From positions 186,001 to 250,000 of the forward strand of contig NZ_FNAD01000002.1 in the NCBI RefSeq assembly GCF_900101745.1: DNA of 64,000 bases, read 5' to 3'. A program made the position numbers and the translations under genes. The DNA comes from Glycomyces harbinensis (lineage in GTDB: Bacteria > Actinomycetota > Actinomycetes > Mycobacteriales > Micromonosporaceae). Under the pieces are notes generated by a model. It made no database searches. It was not told where the DNA came from and saw only the letters and a program-made list of their open reading frames with translations. This document shows positions 15,876 to 24,206 of this stretch, one piece after another; position 1 is the first letter of the stretch; every line of letters starts with the position of its first letter.

Positions 15876-16793
15876 CTACTGGAGCGCTTCGACCAGGAGG
15901 TCGGTGAGGGCCTTCGCGTATTCGCCGTCCGGGTCGTAGTCGGGGTCGAAGACCGTCAGGTCCATGCCGACGCAGCGGTCGTCGGCGGCGCAGGTCGTGA
16001 TGATCTGGCTCAGCTCGCCGAGCGAGATGCCGCCCGGGGCCGGGCCGTCGACCGCGGGCATCACCGACGGGTCGAGGACGTCGACGTCCACGTGGAGCCA
16101 GAACGTCGCCACCTCCCCGACCCTGTCCAGCGCCCATTCGGCGCTGCGGCCCACGCCCCCGGCGCGCAGCGCCGGGACGGTCCGCATCGCGACCCCGGTG
16201 GCCTCCAGCTCGACCCGGTGCGGGTCGTCCGAGCGCAGCCCGAGCAACACGAGGTGGTCGGTGTCGATGTAAGGGCGCAGCCCGCCGATGTCGGTCAGGT
16301 CGGGCTGGCCGCGCCCGGTCGCCAGCGCGAGTTCCTCGGCGGCGGCGGCGCCGACGTACTGGGAGTTCCCGGGGTGGCGGAAGTCGGAGTGGGCGTCGAT
16401 GAAGATCAGGCCGCGGGGTTTGCGGTCGCGTTCGGTGCGGCGCCGGGCGGCGAGGGCGGTGCCCAGGAGGATCGAGCAGTCGCCGCCCAGGACGAGGGGG
16501 AAGCGGCGTTCCTGCCAGAGCCGTTCGACCCGGTCGGCGAGGCGGCGGGTGTACTCGGCGATGGCCTTGGCCTGGCCGACGCCGTCGCCGGGCCGCCAGG
16601 TGGCGGCGTCGAAGCGCGGGGGTGTGAGGCAGCCGGCGTCGACGGCGTTGAGGCGTGAGATGAGGCGGTGGTCGCGGAGGGCGCCGGGGGCTTTGGCGCA
16701 GCCGGGGACGGTGGTGGCGGTGGGCGGGCGCAGACCGAGGTTGGAGGGTGCGTCGAGTACCGCTATGCGTCTCGATCGAGTCGCTGGCAACAC
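15876..16793 (-). CDS. Arginase/agmatinase-family protein with altered metal-site histidine
   Basis: A 305-residue cytosolic ureohydrolase fold. Metal motifs are visible in order: GGDCS (103-107), DAHSD (133-137) and DVDVLDP (236-242). The first should read GGDHS, where the histidine binds one Mn2+; here it is Cys106. The usual E-x-NP-x-x-D tail reads DLTVFDPDYD. Such GGDCS variants exist among arginase-family proteins, so a different metal preference or substrate is likely; the true substrate is unknown. The start is GTG 16793 (or TTG 16790), behind GGGAGG. No amino-acid operon partner is adjacent. Confidence 0.8.
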   Translation of the reverse strand: MLPATRSRRIAVLDAPSNLGLRPPTATTVPGCAKAPGALRDHRLISRLNAVDAGCLTPPRFDAATWRPGDGVGQAKAIAEYTRRLADRVERLWQERRFPLVLGGDCSILLGTALAARRRTERDRKPRGLIFIDAHSDFRHPGNSQYVGAAAAEELALATGRGQPDLTDIGGLRPYIDTDHLVLLGLRSDDPHRVELEATGVAMRTVPALRAGGVGRSAEWALDRVGEVATFWLHVDVDVLDPSVMPAVDGPAPGGISLGELSQIITTCAADDRCVGMDLTVFDPDYDPDGEYAKALTDLLVEALQ

Positions 16794-16922
16794 TCACCTC
16801 CCCACCACAGAACCGGCCACGCTAGCTTGACACAGCGGACCGCCGCTGCACCAGGAGTCGAGCGCGCATCTCACTGCTCGAATGTACGGCTCCGCGAGCG
16901 CCGGTGCGACCTCCGAACGGAC

Positions 16923-16955
16923 GAACCTCCGCGTCACCGGGTGACGCGGAGGTTC
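16923..16955 (-). terminator. Terminator after thioredoxin-TPR gene
   Basis: Perfect 15-bp stem GAACCTCCGCGTCAC (16923-16937), CGG loop, complement 16941-16955, 20 bp beyond the stop of the gene at 16976. Confidence 0.85.
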
Positions 16956-16975
16956 GATCGCCTTGCGGCGCTTGG

Positions 16976-17854
16976 TCAGAACAGGACGGAGCTGAGTTTG
17001 CGGCGGGCCTTGGCGACGGCGGGGTCGTCGACGCCGGCGACGGTGAACAGTTCGACCAGGCGCTTGCGGACGCGTTCGCGGTCGTCGCCGAAGTTCTTGG
17101 CCACGAGTGCGATGAGGCGCGCGTAGGCGGCCTCGGCCTGGCCGGACAGGAGCTGGAGGTCGGCGGCGGCGAGCGCGAGGTCGATGTTGTCGGGGTCGGC
17201 GTCCGCGATGGCGACGGCGTCGTCGGGGAGGGCGCCGACGCGGCGCAGCATCCGCACCTGGGCGATGCCGGCCTCGGCCTCGCCGGAGGCCGGGTGGTTC
17301 TTGAGGTACTTGTCGTAGGCGGCCTCGGCCGCGTCGAGGTCGCCGTCGACCATGAGGTTCTCGGCGGTGGCGAGCTCGGGGTCGGTCGGCTGCGGGACGT
17401 CGAGTCCGGCGGCCTGGGTGACGCGGCCGATCCACTGGCGCAGGCCCTGCTCGGTCTGCGGGCCCTGGAGGATGTCGAGCGGACGTCCCTGCGAGAGCGC
17501 GACGGCGGCGGGGAGGGCCTGGAGCTGGAGGGCGGCGGCGAGCTGCTGGTTCTGGAGGACGTCGGCCCTGGCGAGGACCCATGCGCCGTTGGCCTCGGCG
17601 GCGAGCCGCTGGAGGATGTCGCGGAGCTGGAGGCTCTCGGGGACCTGGTCGGCCCAGAAGGCGACGACGACGAGCGCGTCGAGGGAGCGTTCGAGGACCT
17701 CGCTCTGGACGGTCGCGTCGGTGACGTCGATGGCGAGGACGCCGGCGCTGGGCGCTCCGTGCTGGTGCGCCTCCGCGGCCTGCTGCTGTGCGGCGGCGGC
17801 GAGGGTGCTGAGGTCGACGCCTCCGGAGAATCGTGACGGTACCTGGTCGCTCAT
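16976..17854 (-). CDS. Thioredoxin-fold/TPR protein (CnoX/YbbN-like co-chaperone)
   Basis: A 292-residue protein. A Gln/Ala-rich N-terminus leads into a thioredoxin-like domain (about residues 45-150), where the usual WCGPC reads AFWADQVPES, so it has no redox-active CxxC. A C-terminal tetratricopeptide region follows (AAEAAYDKYLKNHPASGEAE, ADPDNIDLALAAADL, AEAAYARLIALVAKNFGDDR). This matches actinobacterial YbbN/CnoX-type holdases that hand clients to chaperones. The start ATG 17854 gives MSDQVPSRFSGGVDLS, typical of the family. It lies 77 bp from rnhA on the same strand. Confidence 0.88.
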   Translation of the reverse strand: MSDQVPSRFSGGVDLSTLAAAAQQQAAEAHQHGAPSAGVLAIDVTDATVQSEVLERSLDALVVVAFWADQVPESLQLRDILQRLAAEANGAWVLARADVLQNQQLAAALQLQALPAAVALSQGRPLDILQGPQTEQGLRQWIGRVTQAAGLDVPQPTDPELATAENLMVDGDLDAAEAAYDKYLKNHPASGEAEAGIAQVRMLRRVGALPDDAVAIADADPDNIDLALAAADLQLLSGQAEAAYARLIALVAKNFGDDRERVRKRLVELFTVAGVDDPAVAKARRKLSSVLF

Positions 17855-17931
17855 GGTGCTGATTGTTCCATTCTCATCGTGGTTCGGCGCTGGGGCCCGG
17901 GCCCGGTGTGGGCCGTCCGGCCCGGTCGGGG

Positions 17932-18396
17932 CTAGCGGCGTCCGGCGGCCTCGTCGCGGCCCTGGCAGGCGAGCTTGTCGGCGCGTTCGTTGCCGGGGTC
18001 GCCCGCGTGGCCCTTGACCCAGCGCCAGTCGACCTCGTGGCGGGCGGCGGCCTCGTCGAGGCGCCGCCACAGGTCGGCGTTCTTGACCGGTTCCTTCTTG
18101 GAGTTGATCCAGCCGTTGCGCTTCCAGCCGTGCATCCAGGTCATGATGCCGTTGCGGACGTAGGAGGAGTCGGTGTAGAGCGTGATCTTCATGGGGCGCT
18201 TGAGGGTCTCCAGGGCCTGGATGGCGGCCATGAGCTCCATGCGGTTGTTGGTGGTGGCCTTCTCGGCGCCGTAGAGCTCCTTCTCGTGGTCGCCCCATTT
18301 GAAGTAGACGCCCCATCCGCCGGGTCCGGGGTTGCCGGAGCAGGCCCCGTCGGTGTAGATGACGGCGGTGTCCTCGTTGTCGTCCGGTTTCGGCAT
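17932..18396 (-). CDS. rnhA: Ribonuclease HI
   Basis: A 154-residue cytosolic nuclease that degrades the RNA strand of RNA:DNA hybrids. The catalytic carboxylates are present: [14 protein letters not shown] (first Asp), MELMAAI (Glu), YTDSSYV (Asp) and GNERADKLA (last Asp), along with the GHAGDPGNE histidine. It is full length for a single-domain enzyme. It lies 10 bp from the TMEM165 gene upstream, so it is likely in one transcript with it, and that transcript would then also be under the Mn2+ riboswitch. Confidence 0.96.
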   Translation of the reverse strand: MPKPDDNEDTAVIYTDGACSGNPGPGGWGVYFKWGDHEKELYGAEKATTNNRMELMAAIQALETLKRPMKITLYTDSSYVRNGIMTWMHGWKRNGWINSKKEPVKNADLWRRLDEAAARHEVDWRWVKGHAGDPGNERADKLACQGRDEAAGRR

Positions 18397-18406
18397 GACC
18401 GCCAGC

Positions 18407-18994
18407 TTAGTCCGCGAGCGCGGTCATGGCCTCAATGCCCAGGAGGACGCCGATGACGAGGAAGAGTCCGGCGGAGACGTAGCGGACGACCTTCTCGGGG
18501 ATGCGCTTGGCGACCCAGGCGCCGGCGAAGACGGCGAGGAGGTCGGCGGCGAGCATGCCGGCGGTGCCGCCGAGCCACACGCCCCAGGGGTTGTAGCTGG
18601 AGCCCATGCCCATGGCGATGAGCATGGTCTTGTCGCCGAACTCGGCGAGGAACATGGCGGGGACGATGGTGAGCAGGCCGTTGCGGCGCTCCTTGACGGC
18701 GTGGCCGTCGTCGTCCTCGTCGGCGCCGCCTCGCAGGCCCCAGAGGCCGAAGCCGATGAACATGACGGCGGCGGCGAGGCGGATCCAGTCGGTGGGCAGC
18801 AGGTTGCCGACGGCGGCGCCGACGCCGACGGACAGGCCGATGAGGGCGCCGATGGCGATGACGAGGCCGAGGACGACGGTGCGCAGGCGGTATCTGGTGG
18901 CGAACGTGAGGGCCATGAGCTGGCTCTTGTCGCCGAGCTCGCCCACGAAGATCGCGCCGAAGGCGATCGCCGCGGCGACGAAGAAGAGTTCCAT
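18407..18994 (-). CDS. TMEM165/GDT1 (UPF0016) family manganese exporter
   Basis: A 195-residue inner-membrane protein with six hydrophobic helices in two inverted halves. Each half has the signature E-x-G-D-K-(S/T): [19 protein letters not shown] near the N-terminus and [13 protein letters not shown] in the second half. The family exports Mn2+ (bacterial MneA/MntX-like) or Ca2+. An upstream yybP-ykoY element strongly supports manganese. A central charged loop ([17 protein letters not shown]) lies between the halves. ATG 18994 follows GGGAGGATCACCCTCA. Confidence 0.93.
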   Translation of the reverse strand: MELFFVAAAIAFGAIFVGELGDKSQLMALTFATRYRLRTVVLGLVIAIGALIGLSVGVGAAVGNLLPTDWIRLAAAVMFIGFGLWGLRGGADEDDDGHAVKERRNGLLTIVPAMFLAEFGDKTMLIAMGMGSSYNPWGVWLGGTAGMLAADLLAVFAGAWVAKRIPEKVVRYVSAGLFLVIGVLLGIEAMTALAD

Positions 18995-19039
18995 TGAGGG
19001 TGATCCTCCCAGTGATGGGGCCGGGAGGAGGAGAGCAGC

Positions 19040-19165
19040 GAACCTCGACCCGGCCGTACGGCCTTGGTCGAAGGTCTCGCTCGCCTCGGAGTGCGAGGCC
19101 GTGCGGCCGGGTCTCAGGGAGACCAGTATGTCGACCGCAGCGTTGGGAGCTACTCCCCTTCTGCG
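19040..19165 (-). ncRNA. yybP-ykoY manganese riboswitch
   Basis: In the leader of the Mn exporter, read on the minus strand, AAGGGGAGTAGCTCCC (19160-19145) and GAGCGAGACCTT (19083-19072) reproduce the two most conserved blocks of the yybP-ykoY Mn2+ riboswitch. Between them are paired GC-rich arms (GACCCGGCCG and CGGCCGGGTC). A -10-like TATAGT (19177-19172) sits just upstream. It probably switches expression of the exporter on when Mn2+ is high. The exact 3' boundary of the expression platform is not resolved. Confidence 0.88.
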
Positions 19166-19244
19166 CTGGCAACTATACGTGAGGGGCGGTGGCGGGCGCG
19201 ACCGGCGCGGGCGTGACGCGTGCCGCCCGGGGCGGCGGGCGGTG

Positions 19245-19274
19245 CGGCCGCGGAGGGCGGTCCCTCCGCGGCCG
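19245..19274 (-). terminator. Terminator of the MFS gene
   Basis: Perfect 13-bp stem CGGCCGCGGAGGG (19245-19257), CGGT loop, complement 19262-19274, just past the stop codon at 19280. Confidence 0.85.
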
Positions 19275-19279
19275 GTGCG

Positions 19280-20497
19280 TCACTCGGCGAGTGCGGGGGC
19301 CTTCGGTTCGGCGGCGGCGGGCCGGTTGAGGAGGGACCGCATGGTGGCCGGGCCGAGGAAGGCCATGAACGCGGCGAGCACGGCGGGGACCATGAGGCCG
19401 ATCGTCAGGCTCGTGCCTTCGGCGAGGTAGCCGATGGCGGCCGGGCCCAGCAGGAGCCCGGCGGAGCCGGACATGGACATGAGGGCGATGTTCGAGGGCG
19501 ATCCGCCGGCTTCGCCGATGGCGCTGAAGACGACCGGGACCATGACGGCGATGCCGCTGCCCGCGAGGGCCCATCCGGTCCAGGCGAGGGCGAGGCCGCC
19601 GGCGGTGGCCGAGAAGAGGACCAGGATGTAGCCGGCGACGGCCGCCGCGCCGGCCCACAGGAGGGTGCGGTCGGGGCCGAGTTTGGCGCGGATGGGGTCG
19701 CCCAGGAGGCGGAAGACGGTCATGACGCAGGCGAACACGGTGAAGGAGAGGGGCGCGAGGGCGGCGTCGGCGTCGAGGACGTTGGCGGCGTGGAAGTTGG
19801 CCCAGTCCATCGCGCCGGACTCGACGAGGGTGCCGCCGAGGCCGAGAAGGAACAGCGCGCCCAGGAGGACCGTGCCGATCTTCGCGGCGCCGGCGGGGGT
19901 GCCGCTGCTGCCGCCGGAGGCGTCTTGACCCGGAGGCGGCAGCAGCGGACGTGTGAAGGCCGCCATGGCGACGGTGCTGAGGACGGCGGCGGTGATGAGG
20001 ATGGCCTGGTCGCCGAATCCGAGGCCGAGACACAGGGAGGTGAAGACGCCGGCGGCGGCGCCGCCGAGGCTCCAGAGGCCGTGGAAGGCGGAGATGATCG
20101 GGCGTCCGTAGCGGCGTTCGAGTTCGACGGAGTGGGCGTTGATGCCGACCTCCACGAAGCCGACGCCGACGCCGTAGAGGGCGGCGCAGGCGAGGAGGGC
20201 CGGGTAGCCGGGGGCGATCGCGGGGGCGATGAGGACCAGCTGGGAGGCCGGGGCGGTCCAGATCAGGAGGCGCCGGGTGGTGATGCGGTCGGCGATGCGC
20301 CCGGCGACGGCCATGGTGGCGAGGCCGACGAGCTGGATGAGCAGGAGGGTGGTGCCGAGTCTGGCTTCGCCCAGGCCGAGGCGGTCGTCGACGCCGGGGA
20401 GCGACGCGGCCCAGGCGCCCATGACGAAGCCGGAGGTGGCGAACGCGCCGTGGAGGCCGATGCGGGCGCGGCGCAACGTGAGCGGGTCGGGGGTCAT
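19280..20497 (-). CDS. MFS transporter (12-helix), possibly sugar-related
   Basis: A 405-residue inner-membrane transporter with 12 predicted helices; the central loop is Gly/Ser/Pro-rich (PPPGQDASGGSSG). AGRIADRITTRRLL is an MFS motif A variant. The similarity feel is to the FucP/YbjJ-like group, with VEVGINAHSVELERRYGRP in helix 4/5; the substrate is not determinable. It is divergent from a ROK-family (sugar-responsive) regulator with a shared palindromic operator, implying carbohydrate-dependent control. ATG 20497 follows GAGGACC. Confidence 0.85.
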   Translation of the reverse strand: MTPDPLTLRRARIGLHGAFATSGFVMGAWAASLPGVDDRLGLGEARLGTTLLLIQLVGLATMAVAGRIADRITTRRLLIWTAPASQLVLIAPAIAPGYPALLACAALYGVGVGFVEVGINAHSVELERRYGRPIISAFHGLWSLGGAAAGVFTSLCLGLGFGDQAILITAAVLSTVAMAAFTRPLLPPPGQDASGGSSGTPAGAAKIGTVLLGALFLLGLGGTLVESGAMDWANFHAANVLDADAALAPLSFTVFACVMTVFRLLGDPIRAKLGPDRTLLWAGAAAVAGYILVLFSATAGGLALAWTGWALAGSGIAVMVPVVFSAIGEAGGSPSNIALMSMSGSAGLLLGPAAIGYLAEGTSLTIGLMVPAVLAAFMAFLGPATMRSLLNRPAAAEPKAPALAE

Positions 20498-20553
20498 CGT
20501 GGTCCTCGTCAGTGCGTGGGGCGGGTGGGTCGCGAGTTCATGTTCTCACGAGC

Positions 20554-20576
20554 TTATGTTCTCACCTAGAACATAA
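20554..20576. promoter_or_regulatory. Operator palindrome for ROK regulator
   Basis: Perfect 9-bp inverted repeat TTATGTTCT, spacer CACCT, AGAACATAA. Related half-sites occur at 20537-20545 (TTCATGTTC) and 20603-20610 (TTATGTTC), the latter close to the rok promoter. The cluster lies between the divergent MFS and ROK genes. Confidence 0.75.
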
Positions 20577-20622
20577 CAAGAGAGACGAGGACTCGTCAAG
20601 GATTATGTTCCCGGCATGTACA

Positions 20623-20644
20623 AAAATCTGGCGGCTGGCATAAT
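20623..20644 (+). promoter_or_regulatory. Promoter of the ROK gene, leaderless transcript predicted
   Basis: A -10 CATAAT (20639-20644) ends 6 bases before the ATG at 20651, so transcription would begin at the start codon itself. No Shine-Dalgarno sequence precedes the ATG. The -35 TGTACA lies 16 bp upstream of the -10. Confidence 0.5.
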
Positions 20645-20650
20645 CCGTTC

Positions 20651-21808
20651 ATGCCGCAGACGATGACCAGCGCCGACCTCCGGATCCACAACCAGGCCCG
20701 GCTGCTGCGCGCCGTCCACGACGCGGCCGAGCCGTTCACCAGGGCCGAGGCCGCCCGGCTCCTGGGCATCGGCCGCAACACCGCCGCCGCGCTCGTCGGG
20801 GAGCTGGAGCAGGCCCGGCTGCTCCACGAGGTGCCCGCCGAATCGGGCGCGCGCGGGCGGCCGACGACCATGCTGGTCCCCCACCCCGAAGGGCCCCTGG
20901 CGTTCGCGGTCGACTTCCGGGAGGACACGTGGACACTCGCCTCCGTCGAGCTCGGCGGCGCGATCACCGAACTGGAGGACGGCGAGCACGACCGCACCCC
21001 GAAGGCCTTCGCCGACATCCGCGCCGCCGTCGCGCGGCACGAGACCGGGCGGCTGGCCGTGCTCGGCTTCGCCACGTCCGGGCCGATCCGCGACGGGCAC
21101 CGCCTGCACATATCGCACCTGGGCTGGGACGAGGTCGAGGTGCGGGACCTCATCGGGGACGGATGGCCGGCGACGGTGATCGACAACGACGCGCGCCTGG
21201 CCGGGCTCGCCGAGGCGCGGCGGGGCGCGCTGCGCGGGCTGGGGACCGCGATGCACTTCCACATCGACTTCGACATCGGCGGGACGCTGCTGCTCGGCGG
21301 CGACGCCCAGCGGGGCGCGCACCACATCGCCGGGGAGTTCGGGCACATGCCGCTCACCGGGTCGGCGCTGGAGTGCATGTGCGGGGTGCGGGGGTGCTGG
21401 AGCCTCGATGTGGGCGCGAACGCGCTGGTGCGCCGGTTCGGCGGGGAGACCGGCTACGGCACGGGACGCGAACTGGCGCAGGAGGTCCTGCGACGGGCCG
21501 AGGCGGGCGACGCCGAAGCGGGCGAGGCGGTCGACGCGAACGCGGCGGCGCTGGGGCGGGGCCTGGGGGCGCTGGCGAACGCGCTGGACCCGGAGGCGAT
21601 CAGCCTCTCGGGTCTGGGGGTGGACCTGATCCGCCTGCGGCGCGGGCTGATCGAGGAGAACTGCGCGGCGTCGCTGATGGCCTTCAGGAGGGACGAGCCG
21701 CCGCGGATCGCGGCCGGAACGATGGGCGAGGCGGGACCGCTGACGGGCGCCGCGGAGATCGCATGGGACGCGATCCTCACGCCGGTGTGGCTTCGCGAGC
21801 GGCTGTAG
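20651..21808 (+). CDS. ROK-family transcriptional regulator (NagC/XylR-like)
   Basis: A 385-residue protein. A winged helix-turn-helix (about residues 8-60, FTRAEAARLLGIGRNTAAALV) is followed by a ROK sugar-kinase-like domain. The zinc signature is intact: GEFGHMP then ECMCGVRGCW. The phosphate-binding DIGGTLLLGG segment also resembles ROK. It probably binds a sugar or sugar phosphate and represses the divergent MFS gene through the TTATGTTCT-type operator. Convergent with araA, it is separated by a 22-bp stem terminator. Whether it also controls the ara genes is unknown, as their upstream site looks different. Confidence 0.92.
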   Translation: MPQTMTSADLRIHNQARLLRAVHDAAEPFTRAEAARLLGIGRNTAAALVGELEQARLLHEVPAESGARGRPTTMLVPHPEGPLAFAVDFREDTWTLASVELGGAITELEDGEHDRTPKAFADIRAAVARHETGRLAVLGFATSGPIRDGHRLHISHLGWDEVEVRDLIGDGWPATVIDNDARLAGLAEARRGALRGLGTAMHFHIDFDIGGTLLLGGDAQRGAHHIAGEFGHMPLTGSALECMCGVRGCWSLDVGANALVRRFGGETGYGTGRELAQEVLRRAEAGDAEAGEAVDANAAALGRGLGALANALDPEAISLSGLGVDLIRLRRGLIEENCAASLMAFRRDEPPRIAAGTMGEAGPLTGAAEIAWDAILTPVWLRERL

Positions 21809-21867
21809 GCGGCGGCGCGTTCGCGCGGGGGAACCGCACGCGCGGAGGGGCCACGGCGAACCGTCCT

Positions 21868-21915
21868 CGAGACGCCGCGGGGCGGGCCCTTCCGGGCCCG
21901 CCCCGCGGCGTCTCG
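21868..21915. terminator. Bidirectional terminator between rok and araA
   Basis: A perfect 22-bp inverted repeat (arms 21868-21889 and 21894-21915) with a TTCC loop, lying between two converging genes, so it can serve both. Confidence 0.88.
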
Positions 21916-21945
21916 CTGTTCGTCTTCGCCTTGCGGCGCCGAGCG

Positions 21946-23457
21946 CTAGATGCCGCCCTCGAGGTGGTGGTAGACCTGGTTCCAGCGCAGCTCCTGCTTG
22001 AACTCGCGGGCGTTGGTGCCCTCGCCGATCACGACCAGCTCGATGCCGGCGATCTCGGCGAAGTCCTCCATCACCTCGCGGCCGAAGGCCTGCGTGAACG
22101 ACGTGTGGTGCGGCCCGCCCGCGGTCAGCCAGGCCTCGGCCGAGGTCTGCAGGTCCGGACGCGGCTCCCACACGGCCCGCGCCACCGGCAGGTTCGGCAG
22201 GTCCTGCTCCGGCTCGACCGCGTCGACCTCGTTGGCCACCAGGCGAAGCCGGGTGCCCAGGTCGAGCATGCCGACCATGATCGCCGGGCCGGGCGGCGCG
22301 GTGAAGACCAGGCGCACCGGGTCCTCCTTGCCGCCGATCCCCAGCGGGTGGATCTCCGCGGTCGGCTTCTCGGCCGCGATCGTCGGGCACACCTCGAGCA
22401 TGTGCGCGCCCAGGATCTGCGGGGTCTCGGCGCCCAGGTTGTAGGTGTAGTCCTCCATGAAGGACGTGCCGCCCTCGAGCCCGGTCGCCATGACCTTCAT
22501 GAGGCGCACGAGCACGGCGGTCTTCCAGTCGCCCTCGCCGCCGAAGCCGTAGCCCTCGGCCATGAGCCGCTGCACCGCGATGCCCGGCAGCTGCTTGAGC
22601 GCGCCCAGGTCCTCGAAGGTGTCCGTGAACGCCTTCGCGCCGTGCTCCTCCAGGATCGACCGCAGGCCCAGCTCGATGCGGGCCGAGTCGCGCAGCGACT
22701 CGTGCCGAGCCCCGCCGGCCCGCAGCTCGGGCACCACGTCGTAGGCCGCCTCGTACTCGGCCGCCAGCTCGTCGACCGCCTTGTCCTCGACCTGGGCGAC
22801 GCGCTCGGCCAGCTCGTTGACGCCGTAGGTGTTCACCTCGACGCCGAGGCGGATCTGCGCCTCGACCTTGTCGCCCTCGGTCACGCCGACGTAGCGCATG
22901 TTGTCGCCGAAGCGCACCAGCTTGAGGTTCTGGACCTCGTTCCAGCCCAGCGCGGCCCGCGCCCAGTTGCCGACGCGCTCCTGGACCTTCTCGTCGGCCC
23001 AGTGGCCCACCACGGTCTTGCGGCGGTGGCGCAGGCGCGTGAGCATGTACCCGAACTCGCGGTCGCCGTGGGCGGCCTGGTTCAGGTTCATGAAGTCCAT
23101 GTCGATGTCGGCCCACGGCAGGTCGCGGTTGTGCTGGGTGTGCAGGTGCAGCAGGGGCTTCTGGAGCACCCCGAGTCCGGCGATCCACATCTTCGAGGGC
23201 GAGAACGTGTGCATCCAGGCGATCACGCCGATGCACTCGTCGGCGGCGTTGGCCTCCAGCAGGACCCGCTTGATCTCCTCGGGCGTGGTGAGCACCGGCT
23301 TGGCGACCACCTTGACGGGGACCGAAGCGGCCCCGTCCAGCCCGGCGACGATGTCGGCCGAGTTCTGGGCGACCTGCTCGATGGCCTCGGCCCCGTACAG
23401 GTGCTGGCTGCCGGTGACGAACCACAGTTCTCTTGTGGGCAAAGCCTTGGTTTCCAT
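21946..23457 (-). CDS. araA: L-arabinose isomerase
   Basis: A 503-residue cytosolic enzyme that converts L-arabinose to L-ribulose. Family landmarks include [11 protein letters not shown] at the N-terminus, [52 protein letters not shown] and [10 protein letters not shown], which carry the metal-binding Glu/His residues. The length is the family norm. ATG 23457 is 5 bp after the araD stop. It is the third gene of araB-araD-araA, consistent with a single arabinose-catabolic operon. Confidence 0.97.
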   Translation of the reverse strand: METKALPTRELWFVTGSQHLYGAEAIEQVAQNSADIVAGLDGAASVPVKVVAKPVLTTPEEIKRVLLEANAADECIGVIAWMHTFSPSKMWIAGLGVLQKPLLHLHTQHNRDLPWADIDMDFMNLNQAAHGDREFGYMLTRLRHRRKTVVGHWADEKVQERVGNWARAALGWNEVQNLKLVRFGDNMRYVGVTEGDKVEAQIRLGVEVNTYGVNELAERVAQVEDKAVDELAAEYEAAYDVVPELRAGGARHESLRDSARIELGLRSILEEHGAKAFTDTFEDLGALKQLPGIAVQRLMAEGYGFGGEGDWKTAVLVRLMKVMATGLEGGTSFMEDYTYNLGAETPQILGAHMLEVCPTIAAEKPTAEIHPLGIGGKEDPVRLVFTAPPGPAIMVGMLDLGTRLRLVANEVDAVEPEQDLPNLPVARAVWEPRPDLQTSAEAWLTAGGPHHTSFTQAFGREVMEDFAEIAGIELVVIGEGTNAREFKQELRWNQVYHHLEGGI

Positions 23458-23462
23458 TGCTG

Positions 23463-24152
23463 TTACTGCTCCTTGGAGGACGGCTGCTGGCCGTAGACGT
23501 TCTGGTACCGGTCGTAGAGGCTGTCGATGTGCTCCTGGGCGATCGGGACCGGTTCGCCCAGCTGCCGCGCGAAGTGGACGGTGCGCGCCACGTCCTCGGC
23601 CATCACCGCGGCCTTCACGGCGGCCTTGGGGTCCTTGCCGATCGTGAACACGCCGTGGTTCTGCATGATGACCGCCGGGGAGCGGTGCCCGGAAAGCGTA
23701 TCCACGATGCCCTTGCCGATCGCGTCGGAGCCGATGAGCGCGAAGGGGCCCAGCGGGATCTCCCCGCCGAACTCGTCGGCCATCGCCGTGAGCACGCACG
23801 GGATCGGCTCGGCGCGCGCGGCCCACGCGGTCGCGTACGGGCTGTGCGTGTGCACCACGCCGCCGACCTCGGGCATCCGCTGGTAGACCACGTTGTGGCT
23901 CTCGGCGTCCGAGGAGGGGGCCAGGTCGCCCGCGAGGACCTTGCCCTCCAGGTCGGTCACGACCATGAGGTCGGGCGTGAGGTCGTCGTAGGACACGCCC
24001 GAGGGCTTGATGACGATCAGGTCGGTCCCCGGCACGCGGCCCGAGACGTTGCCGCTGGTCCAGGTCACCAGGCCCCAGCGCAGCAGCTCGGTGTGGAGCG
24101 AGCAGACCCGCTCCTTCATCTCCTCGACGGCGGGAGTGGTCTTGAAAATCAT
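23463..24152 (-). CDS. araD: L-ribulose-5-phosphate 4-epimerase
   Basis: A 229-residue class II aldolase-fold enzyme that epimerises L-ribulose 5-phosphate to D-xylulose 5-phosphate. Motifs: TSGNVSGR and [10 protein letters not shown] (phosphate binding), [13 protein letters not shown] (zinc histidines), and the C-terminal [16 protein letters not shown] histidine. It is full length. It lies 54 bp downstream of araB and 5 bp upstream of araA. Confidence 0.96.
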   Translation of the reverse strand: MIFKTTPAVEEMKERVCSLHTELLRWGLVTWTSGNVSGRVPGTDLIVIKPSGVSYDDLTPDLMVVTDLEGKVLAGDLAPSSDAESHNVVYQRMPEVGGVVHTHSPYATAWAARAEPIPCVLTAMADEFGGEIPLGPFALIGSDAIGKGIVDTLSGHRSPAVIMQNHGVFTIGKDPKAAVKAAVMAEDVARTVHFARQLGEPVPIAQEHIDSLYDRYQNVYGQQPSSKEQ

Positions 24153-24206
24153 GCGTCTACTCCTGTTCGGGGAGGCGGGCGGCGGGCGGTCCGGCGGTGC
24201 GGGGGC

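Noticed and set aside
16854-16975. TTGACA at about 16827 as a plus-strand promoter
   Set aside because: No acceptable -10 element at 16-18 bp and no plus-strand gene follows; the adjacent CAGCGG/CCGCTG repeat is a short hairpin only.
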